Below, one piece after another: positions 53,901 to 63,880 of a DNA stretch of 64,000 nt. The position numbers were made by a program, and so were the translations under genes. Under the pieces are notes generated by a model. That model searched no databases, had not been told where the DNA came from, and worked only from the letters and a program-made list of their open reading frames with translations. Origin of the DNA: Branchiostoma floridae (taxonomy: Eukaryota > Chordata > Leptocardii > Amphioxiformes > Branchiostomatidae); the NCBI RefSeq assembly GCF_000003815.2, contig NC_049997.1, positions 10,533,436 through 10,597,435 of the forward strand, in the 5' to 3' direction. Within the stretch, counting starts at the first letter, position 1, and every line of letters begins with the position of its first letter.

Positions 53901-55581
53901 AGCTGGTTTCACCTAGCTGCCAAACAATTATTACTGGAACTGAATTGTTACATTTTTGGCTACTATTTGAATTCTTCGTTTCTTCTCAGGCGATAGCCAT
54001 TTTTTAGGGGGTGAAATCCCACCCGTGGCTATAATAATCTTCCTAGCCATCAACCAATACGAATGTTGTTGTGCATCTTTTGTCAAACATTACAGGGGTT
54101 GTGGAAAAATTAGGGAACCATTGATGTTGTCTAAAATTTGCTCCATATCAAGGCGTAAAGTCAGGCGACAGCATTTTGACATTTAAATGAGAATGTACGT
54201 GAAATGAGTTTTTGGAATCGCTTTTTGATTTTGTTCTTTCACCAACTTTTGCCGTTGCAGCTCTGGCTGGTGTTGCCGCCTGTCTTGTAGCTGTCGGTCA
54301 CGTGGGATGTGATTCCACAGCAGCCATCGCCATGTTGTGTCTGGCCACGGTCATGTCAGGTGTTATGGTCCCTGGGTTTTACCCGAGCTACACAGAAATC
54401 ACACTGGGGTTCTCCGGAGTAGCGTTTGGAATCAGCAACTCTGTAAACAACTGTGCTGGATTCATCGTCCCTATGATGGTGGGCATTCTCACGGAAGAAA
54501 ACGTAAGTTTTTTTTCATGAACGAGATTGCTCAGTGAGAGGCCACATAGACCACTTCTGGGCACCGAACTATGCTCACTGTAGCAACGTCTCTAAAGTTT
54601 GGTTAAAAAAAAAACTAGTAAAGTTGAATATCTAACTACTTTGAAAATTTTCCATTCAATGATAAAATACTAAAGAGTATAAGCACCTCTCAATACCCTT
54701 TTCAGTCATAATATTATATAGTGTATGTTGTTAAGAAGTGAATTTTGAAATATTTTCGAGGTTAGTTTATCATAAATTTGCTTTGACAGTGACATTGTGC
54801 TAGTTAAGACAACTATGTAGTAAACATTCCTATATTCATTATCAAAGCCTTAACAGTTTCTTTGTGACTGGAAGGTGTTGTGCTGAGTCTGTTGAAGCCT
54901 AATATAACCACTTGAATTCAGAGCGGTCGCTAAGGTCGTAAAGAAAATGTGTTTTACTTGACTTAAATTCTTGACAGATTGATGAAAACAAGATTTGGTA
55001 CGCTTTTTGGCCTTTTGGAGCACACGAATCAGTTTCGGATTTATTCAATCATACATAACTATGTTAGTGTATTCATGTGGCGTCGTGTGTAGCGTAACTG
55101 GTTATGCGTTCGGCTTAGAATCTGGAGGTCCCTAGTTCGATACCCACCGTGCCCCGAAGTTGTGCCCTTAGAAAATGCACTTCACACGACCTTCCTCCCG
55201 CACCCAGGTGTAAGAATGGGTACCTTACTTCGGTTGGGGAGGTAAAAGAAGAAAAAATTCCATCTTTACCTTCTGTCTGTACTGTGTATGAGGCACTGTT
55301 AATATACGTTATAGCTGCTACTTCAAATTTTGATCATGATATTCTTCTGCCGACAGCAAACAGTAGCAGCCTGGCAGAAAGTCTTCTACGTCAGCGCCGC
55401 CATTTCAGTTTCCGGATCCGTCATGGCTCTAGGGTTCCTCCGGACTGATCCGGTTTCCTGGGCACAGGACCCGGATGTAGACAAACTGTTCCAGCCAGCA
55501 CGGGACAAGCTGATAAATGACGTCAGTGACAGAGAGAAAGAAAACTGTTGTCCAGTACTTGTTTACGAGACCACAGTGTGA
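41556..55581 (+). CDS. SLC17-family anion transporter, gene B, ten exons, 525 aa
   Basis: Exons: 41556-41573, 43200-43487, 44167-44391, 48401-48488, 48755-48841, 50360-50484, 51510-51659, 53199-53328, 54261-54502, 55357-55581, all GT-AG; phases 0,0,0,1,1,0,0,1,0 as in gene A. TM1 (about 16-43) has Arg32 in T-L-R-S-N-F. The luminal loop (47-102) has five sequons (NGS, NTT, NES, NET, NST). TM2-3 carries W-D-P-I-T-Q-G. TM4 has Arg170, which aligns with the Arg required in vesicular glutamate transporters, but the family Glu is Gln177 and the following His is Phe185. The C-terminal tail is short and polar. The product should sit in a plasma or vesicle membrane and move anions; the substrate is unknown. 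Introns hold a piggyBac-like element, two MITEs, a mariner-like element, a GT microsatellite and a LINE fragment. An N gap lies in intron 3, so an unseen alternative exon there is possible. Confidence 0.92.
41926..42159. mobile_element. MITE family 5 (TACTGTAAATGCA ends) with GA run
   Basis: The element 41949-42159 has ends TACTGTAAATGCAGAAATG and ...TGCATTACAGTA. Its interior is rich in CCGCGAACTTAAA and TTCGCGG motifs. TA at both edges fits a mariner-type MITE. A short TA/GA microsatellite precedes it. A second copy is at 48912-49093. Confidence 0.75.
42492..42860 (+). repeat. Dispersed repeat with GGTCCAGGTCCGG motifs, copy 1
   Basis: It starts near ATGGGTGGGTACCGGTA. It contains clustered CAGGTCC/GGACCTGA motifs, then a 3' part with CCATTTCGCTACA and TAGG(A/T)CCAA. 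A related copy lies at 51818-52205, so two introns of gene B carry it in the same direction. Confidence 0.7.
45921..46885. mobile_element. 965-bp TIR element, possibly piggyBac-like
   Basis: The ends CCCTCAAGCACC and GGTGTTTGAGGG are inverted and bordered by TTTTAA on both sides, which contains the TTAA typical of piggyBac targets. Subterminal GGGGTCCAAACGGACCC and GGGGTCCGTTTGGACCCC palindromes flank the interior. No transposase is encoded. It lies in intron 3 of gene B. Confidence 0.65.
47587..48063. other. Assembly gap, 477 N
   Basis: A sized gap inside intron 3 of gene B. The left edge (GTATCGCTCCTTTCTGATT) is the complement of sequence just right of the gap, so it falls inside a palindrome. 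Confidence 0.98.
48064..48207. mobile_element. Fold-back MITE, family 6
   Basis: TTATTATCATATAGCC...CAATCAGAAGG (48064-48105) mirrors CCTTCTGATTGG...GGCTATATGATAATAA (48166-48207). A partial relative is at 13957-14003. Confidence 0.75.
48912..49093. mobile_element. MITE family 5, second copy
   Basis: Ends TACTGTAAATGCAGAAATG and TGCATTTACAGTA with internal ACCGCGAACTTAAATCC motifs. It lies in intron 5 of gene B, just after exon 5. Confidence 0.78.
49442..50148. mobile_element. Mariner/Tc1-type MITE (CAGTCAAACCTG ends)
   Basis: Ends CAGTCAAACCTGCCC and GGGCAGGTTTGACTG are inverted and flanked by TA. Inner repeats contain GCGACCACCT. It is about 707 bp, without transposase, in intron 5 of gene B. 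Confidence 0.78.
50763..50925. repeat. ATGT/GT microsatellite
   Basis: Six or so GTAT units followed by about 70 GT units with few interruptions. Long open frames here come only from the repeat. Confidence 0.95.
51818..52205 (+). repeat. Dispersed repeat with GGTCCAGGTCCGG motifs, copy 2
   Basis: A second copy of the repeat at 42492-42860, in intron 7 of gene B. Confidence 0.7.
52559..52923 (+). pseudogene. LINE-type reverse-transcriptase C-terminal fragment in gene B intron 7
   Basis: An open frame of about 120 codons contains V-D-L-T-V-S-F-E, K-M-T-K-Y-E-N-L, I-I-E-V-G-S-R-R-W-V and a late C-S-S-Y-A-I-Y-C-A-R-N-T-P-V-W. This series (E/D-L-T-x-P-F-E, K-x-x-K-Y, V-G-S-R-G) is typical of the C-terminal third of non-LTR retrotransposon polyproteins. 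It is open to a stop at 52921-52923 but lacks catalytic parts, so it is a dead fragment. Confidence 0.65.
55076..55250 (+). mobile_element. tRNA-derived SINE
   Basis: A box TAGCGTAACTGG (55090-55101) fits the consensus exactly. B box AGTTCGATACC (55134-55144) is one base off. The body continues through GCCCTTAGAAAATGCACTTC. It is the same family as the minus-strand copy at 15590-15722 and lies in intron 9 of gene B, about 100 bp before the last exon. Confidence 0.8.
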
Positions 55582-55614
55582 AGTAAAAAAACAACGCATT
55601 TATGGATTTCTTAT

Positions 55615-55818
55615 CAACACTAGTTCACCTTTATCAATTGAATAACCTATATTCGTTGCTTTTAAAAACGGTATTTGAGGATATCATGTCGACGGACGTT
55701 GGTTTTAATTTGCAATGTTTGCAGGATATTGCAGTTGAACACTACTACCCGTGCCTAAATACCGTTTTGAAAAACAACGGATATAGGTTACCCGACGGAT
55801 AAAGGTGAACTAGTGTTA
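55615..55818. mobile_element. Fold-back MITE, family 4, directly after gene B
   Basis: Ends CAACACTAGTTCACC and GGTGAACTAGTGTTA. It lies 34 bp after the stop codon of gene B, so it is probably part of the 3' UTR and could form a long hairpin in the mRNA. Confidence 0.75.
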
Positions 55819-56472
55819 CATGTTGTCACCTCTTCGTTCCGCGTCATATTGCATTTGTGCAAATCTTACATCTCTACATTCCAATATTTTAATAATACTA
55901 TGAAGAATGATTACGCAAAGCAATATTTGAAATTTTAAATGTTTGTAATTTATTCTAAGTTTTATTTGTCTTGAGCACCGATTAAATGAAATACAAATGC
56001 ATTTCTACAGAGGAGAGCAGTTTGTGTGTGTATCTTTTGGTGGGTTTGATTGGAAATGCAATTATGAAAGCCGGAGTACCTCGTTAGACCTTTGTCAGCA
56101 TACGTTTAGCCAAGTATAAAAATCCAAGCCCGTTTGGGATAAGCAAACAAAGTACTAATCATGCGTGGTGAGGTGCTATTTTGTCCAAGGCGGTAGCTAA
56201 AAGTTACGAAGCTAAGAATTGTGCCCGACAAATGTCGGCTTTCATGATAGGCAGAGGCACAGTCCGACTACTCTCCAAGCAGAGGTTACGCTACGTCTTT
56301 TTTTTTTATTTTCGTTTTTTTCGTCGTTTTATCCGGCGTTCTATTTTGCATTGTATCTAATGTGTCCGGCCTAGGTTTTGACAATACCAGATACAATACA
56401 AAATAGCAAGTCCGATAAAAACGACTAAAAAAACACCGTCAAAAAACAGCCTATTCCGACCATATAGGCCAT

Positions 56473-57016
56473 NNNNNNNNNNNNNNNNNNNNNNNNNNNN
56501 NNNNNNNNNNNNNNNNNNNNNNNNNNNNNNNNNNNNNNNNNNNNNNNNNNNNNNNNNNNNNNNNNNNNNNNNNNNNNNNNNNNNNNNNNNNNNNNNNNNN
56601 NNNNNNNNNNNNNNNNNNNNNNNNNNNNNNNNNNNNNNNNNNNNNNNNNNNNNNNNNNNNNNNNNNNNNNNNNNNNNNNNNNNNNNNNNNNNNNNNNNNN
56701 NNNNNNNNNNNNNNNNNNNNNNNNNNNNNNNNNNNNNNNNNNNNNNNNNNNNNNNNNNNNNNNNNNNNNNNNNNNNNNNNNNNNNNNNNNNNNNNNNNNN
56801 NNNNNNNNNNNNNNNNNNNNNNNNNNNNNNNNNNNNNNNNNNNNNNNNNNNNNNNNNNNNNNNNNNNNNNNNNNNNNNNNNNNNNNNNNNNNNNNNNNNN
56901 NNNNNNNNNNNNNNNNNNNNNNNNNNNNNNNNNNNNNNNNNNNNNNNNNNNNNNNNNNNNNNNNNNNNNNNNNNNNNNNNNNNNNNNNNNNNNNNNNNNN
57001 NNNNNNNNNNNNNNNN
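56473..57016. other. Assembly gap, 544 N
   Basis: A sized gap inside the right arm of the inverted duplication. Confidence 0.98.
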
Positions 57017-57832
57017 AATACAAAGACATAAGCCGGACAAACATCTAATTGAATGTCATATCAGATCGCCGGGTAGACTTATGGACAAATTTCGGTATTT
57101 CGGGACACGCGCAAATGACCTTTTAGTCCAAAATGATGATTGACCCTTGGCAAAAGTGCCTGTAGACATTTTTTTCTTGGGATATGTTTTCATTTTGGAG
57201 GTGCATATTACAGGTAAGGGTTTTTGCCTCAATATTGTGTTGAAAAAACCCACAACAGATTTTTTTTAGCAATGTTTGTTGTCGCAGTATGTTGTAGAAA
57301 TTAGGTGTTTTGAAGTTCTGTACAGGCAGCGAAAGGGGTCAAAAGGTCACCCCATGTGTTCTGATCCACGTTTATGCTTAACGTCATCTGTCGTAATTTT
57401 TTTTCCTGCTTTAGTCCTCAAATTACTCGCTAAAGGCCGGGCAACCATGCCAATGTGAGTTTTTCATGTTCTAATGACAGCCTCTTTCTGCCATGATTCC
57501 CACTGTAAAGTATACGCAGCCTTAATACCGCAATTTTCCCTAATAAACCTTCGAACGACAGCCCGCCGTTTAACATCCCGGTTAGCCCCATTTAAAGACA
57601 CCTATCCGCCTTGATCACAATCGGCCTCTGCTTTAGATTTGCTTTTGCGTTGAGCCACCGTTTGGTCTAGCTTTACTAAAATCGCGAACCTAGCGGTCGG
57701 CCATACAATTGCCGCTGCCCTAAAAGGAGGTCATTAACCCCAGCCAGCGAGAGATCGTGTAAACACAACTACTATAAATAACGCCGGAACAAGCAAAGAA
57801 GAAGAATCCGGTACCCACGCTGTTTTGAATAA

Positions 57833-58198
57833 GGAGACATTTTGAAGGAGACATGTGCAAAATCATGCATTTTCATAATGTGTATTTATATTAATACAAA
57901 AGATGAATATTATTTTATCAGTTTGAAAAAGTCTTAGATAACATATGACCACATTATTGATTTCACATCTTGTTCACAATAAATTTCAAAGCTTTTGAAG
58001 TGCAACAACATAACTTGAATTTCCTGTTACTTTTTTTTAATTAAGATTTTGAAATCTATATTCAAAAACTCCTTTTGAAGAACTTGGATAGTATATTGAT
58101 AAATAAAAAATAGAACGTTTAAGTACATCACAATAATGCTTTGAAAATAAAGCATGCTGTTGTCACACCCTGATCCAGCATTAATTGGACTACCCCCT
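57833..58198. other. AT-rich spacer upstream of gene C
   Basis: No gene or repeat is recognised. Confidence 0.45.
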
Positions 58199-58225
58199 GC
58201 TAGTCACAATTCGAAGGTCAAAGTC
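58199..58225 (+). promoter_or_regulatory. Putative nuclear-receptor-like site upstream of SLC17 gene C
   Basis: CGAAGGTCAAAGTCTA resembles a direct-repeat-1 site of the HNF4/RXR type (AGGTCA followed by AAGTCT). The AAAGGTC-like core recalls the boxes upstream of genes A and B, but the rest of the upstream sequence does not align well. Confidence 0.35.
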
Positions 58226-58272
58226 TAACATTCACCCCTGCCCGTTACAAAGAAAGGGGAGAGGTCGCCAAA

Positions 58273-58290
58273 ATGGCGTGCTCACAGACG
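58273..58290 (+). CDS. SLC17 gene C exon 1 (18 nt)
   Basis: ATG GCG TGC TCA CAG ACG followed by the donor GTAGGT. AAA precedes the ATG, a good initiation context. Confidence 0.85.
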
Positions 58291-61087
58291 GTAGGTATAC
58301 TTTGTGCTTTCCTTATTGTTCATAAGCATATGTTTCCTATTGAGTTTGCTCTCAAAATAGATATGGTGGAGACTTTTTAGCTTGGGTAGGAGTAAGTTGG
58401 GGGGGGGGGCAGAAAAATGATACATAATAATAACGTATAGTCTGAGTATGCGTCTACCTACCCTCAATGGCAACATAGCGCCGCTTGTTATTCGGACACA
58501 AACGTATGGGACAAAACAGGACCAAACAACGGAGCACTTTAGGTGGTTATTACCACCACCGGGTGGCTTGGATTTTATGACGGACACAAACGTGAACAGA
58601 ACAATGCCTAATGGATTTCTTCGGATTTCAGGATAGGACTTATCTTATTTTCTTCTTGCTAGCAGTATGTATAGCCTGTGTTTACACAATCTCTCGCCGG
58701 CTGGGGTTAATGACCCCTTCCAGAGATTGTAGACCCGGCCACCGAGAGCGCGATTTTAGTCAGGCTAGCATTATGTAATAATAATCGTCCTAATAACGGG
58801 ACTGTACTATCACTATGGTGATCTAACTAGCACTGGGCATCACTGCAAGCGCATACTAACCGCAAACAACACATCTTAATGTAACAAAGTACTTATAATA
58901 ACTGTACAGTACAAATTATGTCAAAGTCAAAGCGTACACTGTCAGTGGTTGTAATGCATTCCAAATTGTTAGATTAATCAGTAACCCTCGCTATTTTAAC
59001 CCTCAGATGACCTTCTGCATTCCGACCCGGTACACTTTGGCATTCCTTCTTATGGCAGTCGTTATTCACCTTTTCACCCTGCGTTCTAACTTCAGTATTA
59101 TCGTCGTTGCAATGGTGAAACATTCTTCCAATAATGACGTCAACAGCTCGAGGGAGAACGAGTGTTATGATGTAAACACAACCCATGATGTATGGTATTC
59201 AACACACGAAAATATCACGACAGATTTGTTAGCCTTTTACAACGAGACGGGAGTACTGTTACAAGTGAACCGGACAGAACATAACAGTCAGGTAAGATTT
59301 TTAGTCTTATCTTTTCTGCCATTTGACTTTTACAGTAAACGACAGTCGGGCACCTACCCTGGGGGCCAGACAGGATCGGGTAGCTAGCTAGTTTTGTTCG
59401 GGGATCCAAGGCAGTCAGCCCACCGATCTCACATTAGCGCTCCGGGGAGTTTTAAGCCCGAAGGAGTTATCGCTTCCCTTTCAGCAGGTGGACATCCCTC
59501 GGGCTTAAAATCCCCCAAGCGCTAATAGGAAATCTGGCGGCCTGACTCTCTTGGGTCACCGAATAAACTGTCCCAGCTGCCCGATCCCGGCTGGCCTCCA
59601 GCCCCTGGAGCCTCCACAGTATCGAGCACCACGTTGTAGGCAGTCACACCTAGTAAATACAAGACACATCAAAACAGCCCTGCATTTTGCATAATTAACC
59701 CAACAAAGGCATGTCCACAAAAGCCATTCTCTTTAGCCCCTTTAATGTATGCTTATTCTATATTTGACTATTCTTCTTGAACCCATAAATCACTATTATC
59801 AATGTTGGTAATTTTAGCCGCCAAATGTTATTCGTTTGGTAATTCACGCTTGATGTGGCAACTTTTGTTTAATTTCTTTGGTTGGTTTGGCTCGGCTTGA
59901 CACAGATCTAAAGACGACATGCTTAAGTTGAAATGTTATTTGGTTAACGGCTTAAGTCAGGTCATTCAACTTTCTACGGCCTTGACTTCAAGTGAACTCA
60001 CTAAGAAGGTCAACGATGGGTTGAAAGCAGTCGGCTTAGTTTTAGGCCGTTATATATTGTGACGACCATTTTCAAATTTTCTTAAAATTCATCATCATCA
60101 TCATCGCGGGCTGCTTGCCCGGACCAAGTCCACCCTCTCCTTCCAGACGTCTCTGTCCTCCATAGCGTTCTTTAGGTCTTCGACCCGAAGCCCCACATCA
60201 CGGGCAAGCTGGTCTATGTAGATCTACCCTCATATTTTTTTAAAGAACTTTAACATACTTCACTGTCAGTCAGTCTATTCAGAATAAGAGACTACGCACA
60301 GGAACGACAATGGAGATTTTTTTTATTTAGTTATTTGCAAATCCATGCCCGAAGGCTAATTGCAAGGATACAGACAGTAAAATGTGTGTCTATTCTATAC
60401 AGCTATCTTCATGCAAGATTCTAAATACTTTTTGACTTCTTCTTTGGAGGCAGTGGCTGATGAAAAGTCTCACGTTTTTAATGATTTAGTGGGTTTTGAA
60501 ATTTTAACAGGAATGTAGTTTTTTGGAGGTCTACTAGCTAGTGAAAAGTTGGAAATAGTGTTTTGATTGTGTCAAAAAGGTTGTTTCTTTCATCCTCATG
60601 AAGGGGGCAGTTACATATAAAATGTATTTCATCTGCCACTGCATCCGTCGCACAGTATTTGCACAATCTATCTTGAACTAACAACTTTTTGTAACGACCC
60701 TTTTCTATCTCTAGTGGGTGGGCACTGCTTCTTATCTCACATACTTTGGACCTCTTGTCAGCTTCGTTCCGGTATAGATAGGTTTCCATGGCGTATTTGG
60801 TTTTAATATGTTTGTAAAATCTTAGTTTGCCGTTATCTTTAAACAATTGTTGGAAACAATTGCTAGATGGTAGAAAAATGTTTGATAATAAAATTGATTA
60901 AGAACGTAACTCTTGTGGAAACCTCATAATTTTGCTGTTTAGGCTAAAAGGAGCGTTAAACAAAATTATGTAATCAATATTTCAGTAATATCAATACAAA
61001 TGCTGAATGTATAGAACGCTAATTTACGCTTGAACATCCATTACTAGAAATGAGTCTATTAGATTCCATATTTCTCTTTCTCTCTTT

Positions 61088-61119
<32 letters not shown>

Positions 61120-61141
61120 AACACACACACAAACACACACT

Positions 61142-61182
<41 letters not shown>

Positions 61183-63665
61183 CTGATATTTCTCTTACTC
61201 TTGCCATCGTTACGGTTACCAAAGAGATCATGTTCCCGAGAAGGTCATGTAATGCTTTCCAAAACATAACGTAAAACATTTCGTTTTTTTTCCCTTAAAG
61301 GACAACTTTTCCTGGGACCCAGTTACCCAGGGCCGCATCATCGGCGCTTATTCCTACGGCAACGTTTTTAGTCAAGTAATGGGAGGGTTCCTGGAGGCTA
61401 AGTTTGGTGGGAAGAAAGTTCTCGGCCTAAGCATCCTGCTCTCCTCCGTTCTGACTCTGCTGACACCCGCGGCGGCATTCGCTGGAGAATGGTGGCTGTT
61501 TGTAGTTCGGGTGGTTGTTGGATTTGTGCAGGTATAAGAGCGTGGTAACATAGGTCGTGCGATCGTCGTACGATTTTGATGCCATATGATTTTCAAGCGG
61601 GACTTGACAGAACCAACCACAGGCTTGGATCCAAAACAGAATTTTTAATGTACTGAACTTTGCAGTAAATTTTTGTCCTCTAAAATGCCAAATGTTAGCG
61701 ATCGTACGACGATCACACTTCATATGTGGCCATGCCCTTAGTGATTAAAGCGAAAGTAATTTGTGTGTGTGTTTGTGTGTGTTGATTTAACAAAATATTT
61801 TTTTTCTTTTTCCTTGCAACAAGACCATGCAGATGGTTCGGCCTTTAAGCCCAAAACGACATGGCGAAAACGCTTTCTTCCAAACCCGTTTTTACCGCGC
61901 CCAGGCTAGCAGTTCTTAACCCATAATCTGTCAAAAATGAGACCCAAAATATACAGATTTTCGTCTAACCTGCCTTCTTGTTTTGAACCTGTTATAAATT
62001 TCAAACCAACAGGAAATCTATTGCGTATGAGAAGGCAAACCGTTGATTTTTCTGCAAGTAAAACACTTTCAATGTTAGGAATTTCAAGGGCGCAATGAAG
62101 ATGCCCCCTATTTGGTCAAAGTTGACCAATGGTAATGCAAATAAAAAAACGCTATGAACAACTTTTCTTGCATGGCAGAACTGTATTTTTTCAGCAACGT
62201 TTGTCTCTGTGTGTGGGGGTTTGTCTGTCTGTCTGTCTGTCAACAAGATAGCTCAAGAATGACTGGGTGGATTTGTTTCATACTTGTGTTGCTAGGACAA
62301 AAGCTGAAATGATTATTATCCTTGGCTCTAGTGGGTGTCCTTGGTCCTGCAGTGGATTTTCCGATTTTGAAATATCTTTTATATCTGATATTCACGATTT
62401 TGAGATGTTGAATAGCTCTTGTGCCTGGGAAGAAGTGTCATAAGTTTGGGCCTCAAGAACCAACTTTTGGAATTATAGGTACATTTTGTTACACATTTCC
62501 GAAAGAAGGATAACTAGAGAAAGAAATAATGGAGGTACGAGGTCACCGAACTTTACTTGATATAGATATCATTATGTTTTTCAGGGTGTCGTGTACCCAA
62601 GTGCGTTTGGCATCTTATCGAAATGGTCACTTCCGTCGGAAAGAAGTCGCCTAATCACTATCGTCTTTCTAGGTAATTCTCACATACGAATAGAATTATG
62701 TACTTCTTTTACTACTTGTGGTGTGTTTAGATGTGTGTTCATGTGTGCTTAGATGTGTGTTGCATGATGCAAGTGTGTGCATTTTTTTGTTTTCACGTGT
62801 GTGTATTTGCATGTTTAAAAGAGAAAAAAGTGATACGTAAATAAATAAATAAATAACTAGCAAAGTAGATATTTTTTAACAATAGAAATGAAACGCTTAT
62901 GTGTACGATAGCTCCACAAGTAAAAAAAGATATGTCAAAAAGCACAGCGATGAAAACTCGCTTGTTTCATTGGCACAGGTGAGACATTGGGTGTCATCGT
63001 GGGTTTCTCATTGACAGCACGTCTCATCACACAGTTTGGTTGGGCTGTTACCCTGTACATAACAGGTGAGTCAGTTTACCCTGCAAAAGCTATATAGACT
63101 CTGCATGCGCCATCAATATCACCATCATCATCATTATCCAAATCATGGACATCATCATTACATCACATCATCATCACCATCATCATCGTCATCCCTATTA
63201 TAACAAGCATCATCTTCATTATGATCATCACAACCATAATCGTTGTCATTATCACAGTCATTATAATCATCATTACCACAATCATTATAATCATCATAAC
63301 TATATCAATATTGTTATTATAATGGCCATGGTTTTCACCACCGCAGCCACTCTAATTTAAGTGACTCTCGTTCTGAAATGCTGTATCAATATACATTTCC
63401 ATTTAGTGTAGTTTTCTATATGATTTAACTGTATAATTTCCTATCTCTGTTGAATGATAGATATGTGTCGACCTCAAAGGTGTATGAGGCGGAGTTGCTT
63501 GCCTATAATTTTCCCTGAGTACGTTTGTCTCTACGTTTAGGGGTAACTGGACTAGTGTTATGCTGTATCTGGTGTCTATTGGCGTTTGACTCACCTGCAG
63601 TTCATCCTAGAATTTCTGAAGCAGAAAGGACGTATATTGATGCCAATTTAGAGAAAACAAAAACG
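58273..63665 (+). CDS. SLC17-family anion transporter, gene C, 5' part (six exons), runs off the window
   Basis: Exons: 58273-58290 (MACSQT), 59007-59291, 61301-61531, 62585-62672, 62979-63065, 63541-63665. All have GT-AG borders and the phases of genes A and B. The visible 248 residues cover TM1 to the central cytoplasmic loop; exons 7-10 must lie beyond 64000. The first luminal loop again has five sequons (NSS, NTT, NIT, NET, NRT), although its sequence differs strongly from A and B. TM4 again has Gln178 and Phe186 in place of the family Glu and His. The protein starts exon 3 with D-N-F-S-W-D, as gene A does with D-K-F, while gene B lacks these two residues. No disabling change is visible. 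Confidence 0.9.
59355..59610. mobile_element. Fold-back element in gene C intron 2
   Basis: GGCCAGACAGGATCGGG and AGCGCTCCGGGGAGTTTTA on the left mirror CCCGATCCCGGCTGGCC and TAAAATCCCCCAAGCGCT on the right. It is GC-rich compared with its surroundings. Confidence 0.65.
60538..60846 (-). pseudogene. LINE polyprotein C-terminal fragment, minus strand
   Basis: A 102-codon frame contains I-R-S-S-A-H-P-L-E-I-E-K-G-R-Y, L-C-K-Y-C and D-E-I-H-F-I-C-N-C-P-L-H-x-D-E-R. The H-x-L-x-I-E-x-G-R / C-x-x-C / D-E-x-H-F-x-x-x-C-P pattern is the zinc-binding tail of many animal LINE reverse transcriptases. It lies in intron 2 of gene C, antisense, and is not a host gene. Confidence 0.7.
61083..61181. repeat. 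TC then CA microsatellite
   Basis: (TC)n from 61083 to about 61110, then (CA)n to 61181, about 120 bp before exon 3 of gene C. Confidence 0.92.
62140..62530. repeat. Dispersed repeat with GTCTGTCTGTCTGTCAACAA motif
   Basis: The run GTCTGTCTGTCTGTCAACAA continues into AGATAGCTCAAGAATGACTG and a GGTGGATTTG motif. This is a repeat type found widely in marine invertebrate genomes. It lies in intron 3 of gene C. Confidence 0.55.
63115..63312. repeat. CAT/ATC microsatellite
   Basis: Imperfect trinucleotide array (CAT, ATC, ATT). The His-rich open frame here is an artefact of the repeat. It lies in intron 5 of gene C. Confidence 0.9.
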
Positions 63666-63880
63666 GTAGGACATGCTTGATTTTGTTATATGGGTTTAGA
63701 TTAAACTGTTCACCATCCTTGTCAAATATGTAGAAAAATACACTGTGTGTGTTGTGTATGCAGTATGAAGGTCCAAGAGTTTTTCACCCTCCCACAAAGG
63801 GTTGACTATCGCGGCAATGCCTTACAATATCGCCCCTGCCTTTTCAGCCGCAGAAAACGGTATTAGGGCGTGGCTTCTAA

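Larger units (their letters stand above)
55531..57832. repeat. Inverted duplication, right arm
   Basis: This is the reverse-complement partner of 38914-40725. It begins within the last exon of gene B and extends past the 544-N gap. The block 57015-57530 has no clear partner in the left arm. Confidence 0.83.

Noticed and set aside
63145-63360. His-rich open frame
   Set aside because: It is the translation of a CAT/ATC trinucleotide repeat in an intron of SLC17 gene C.
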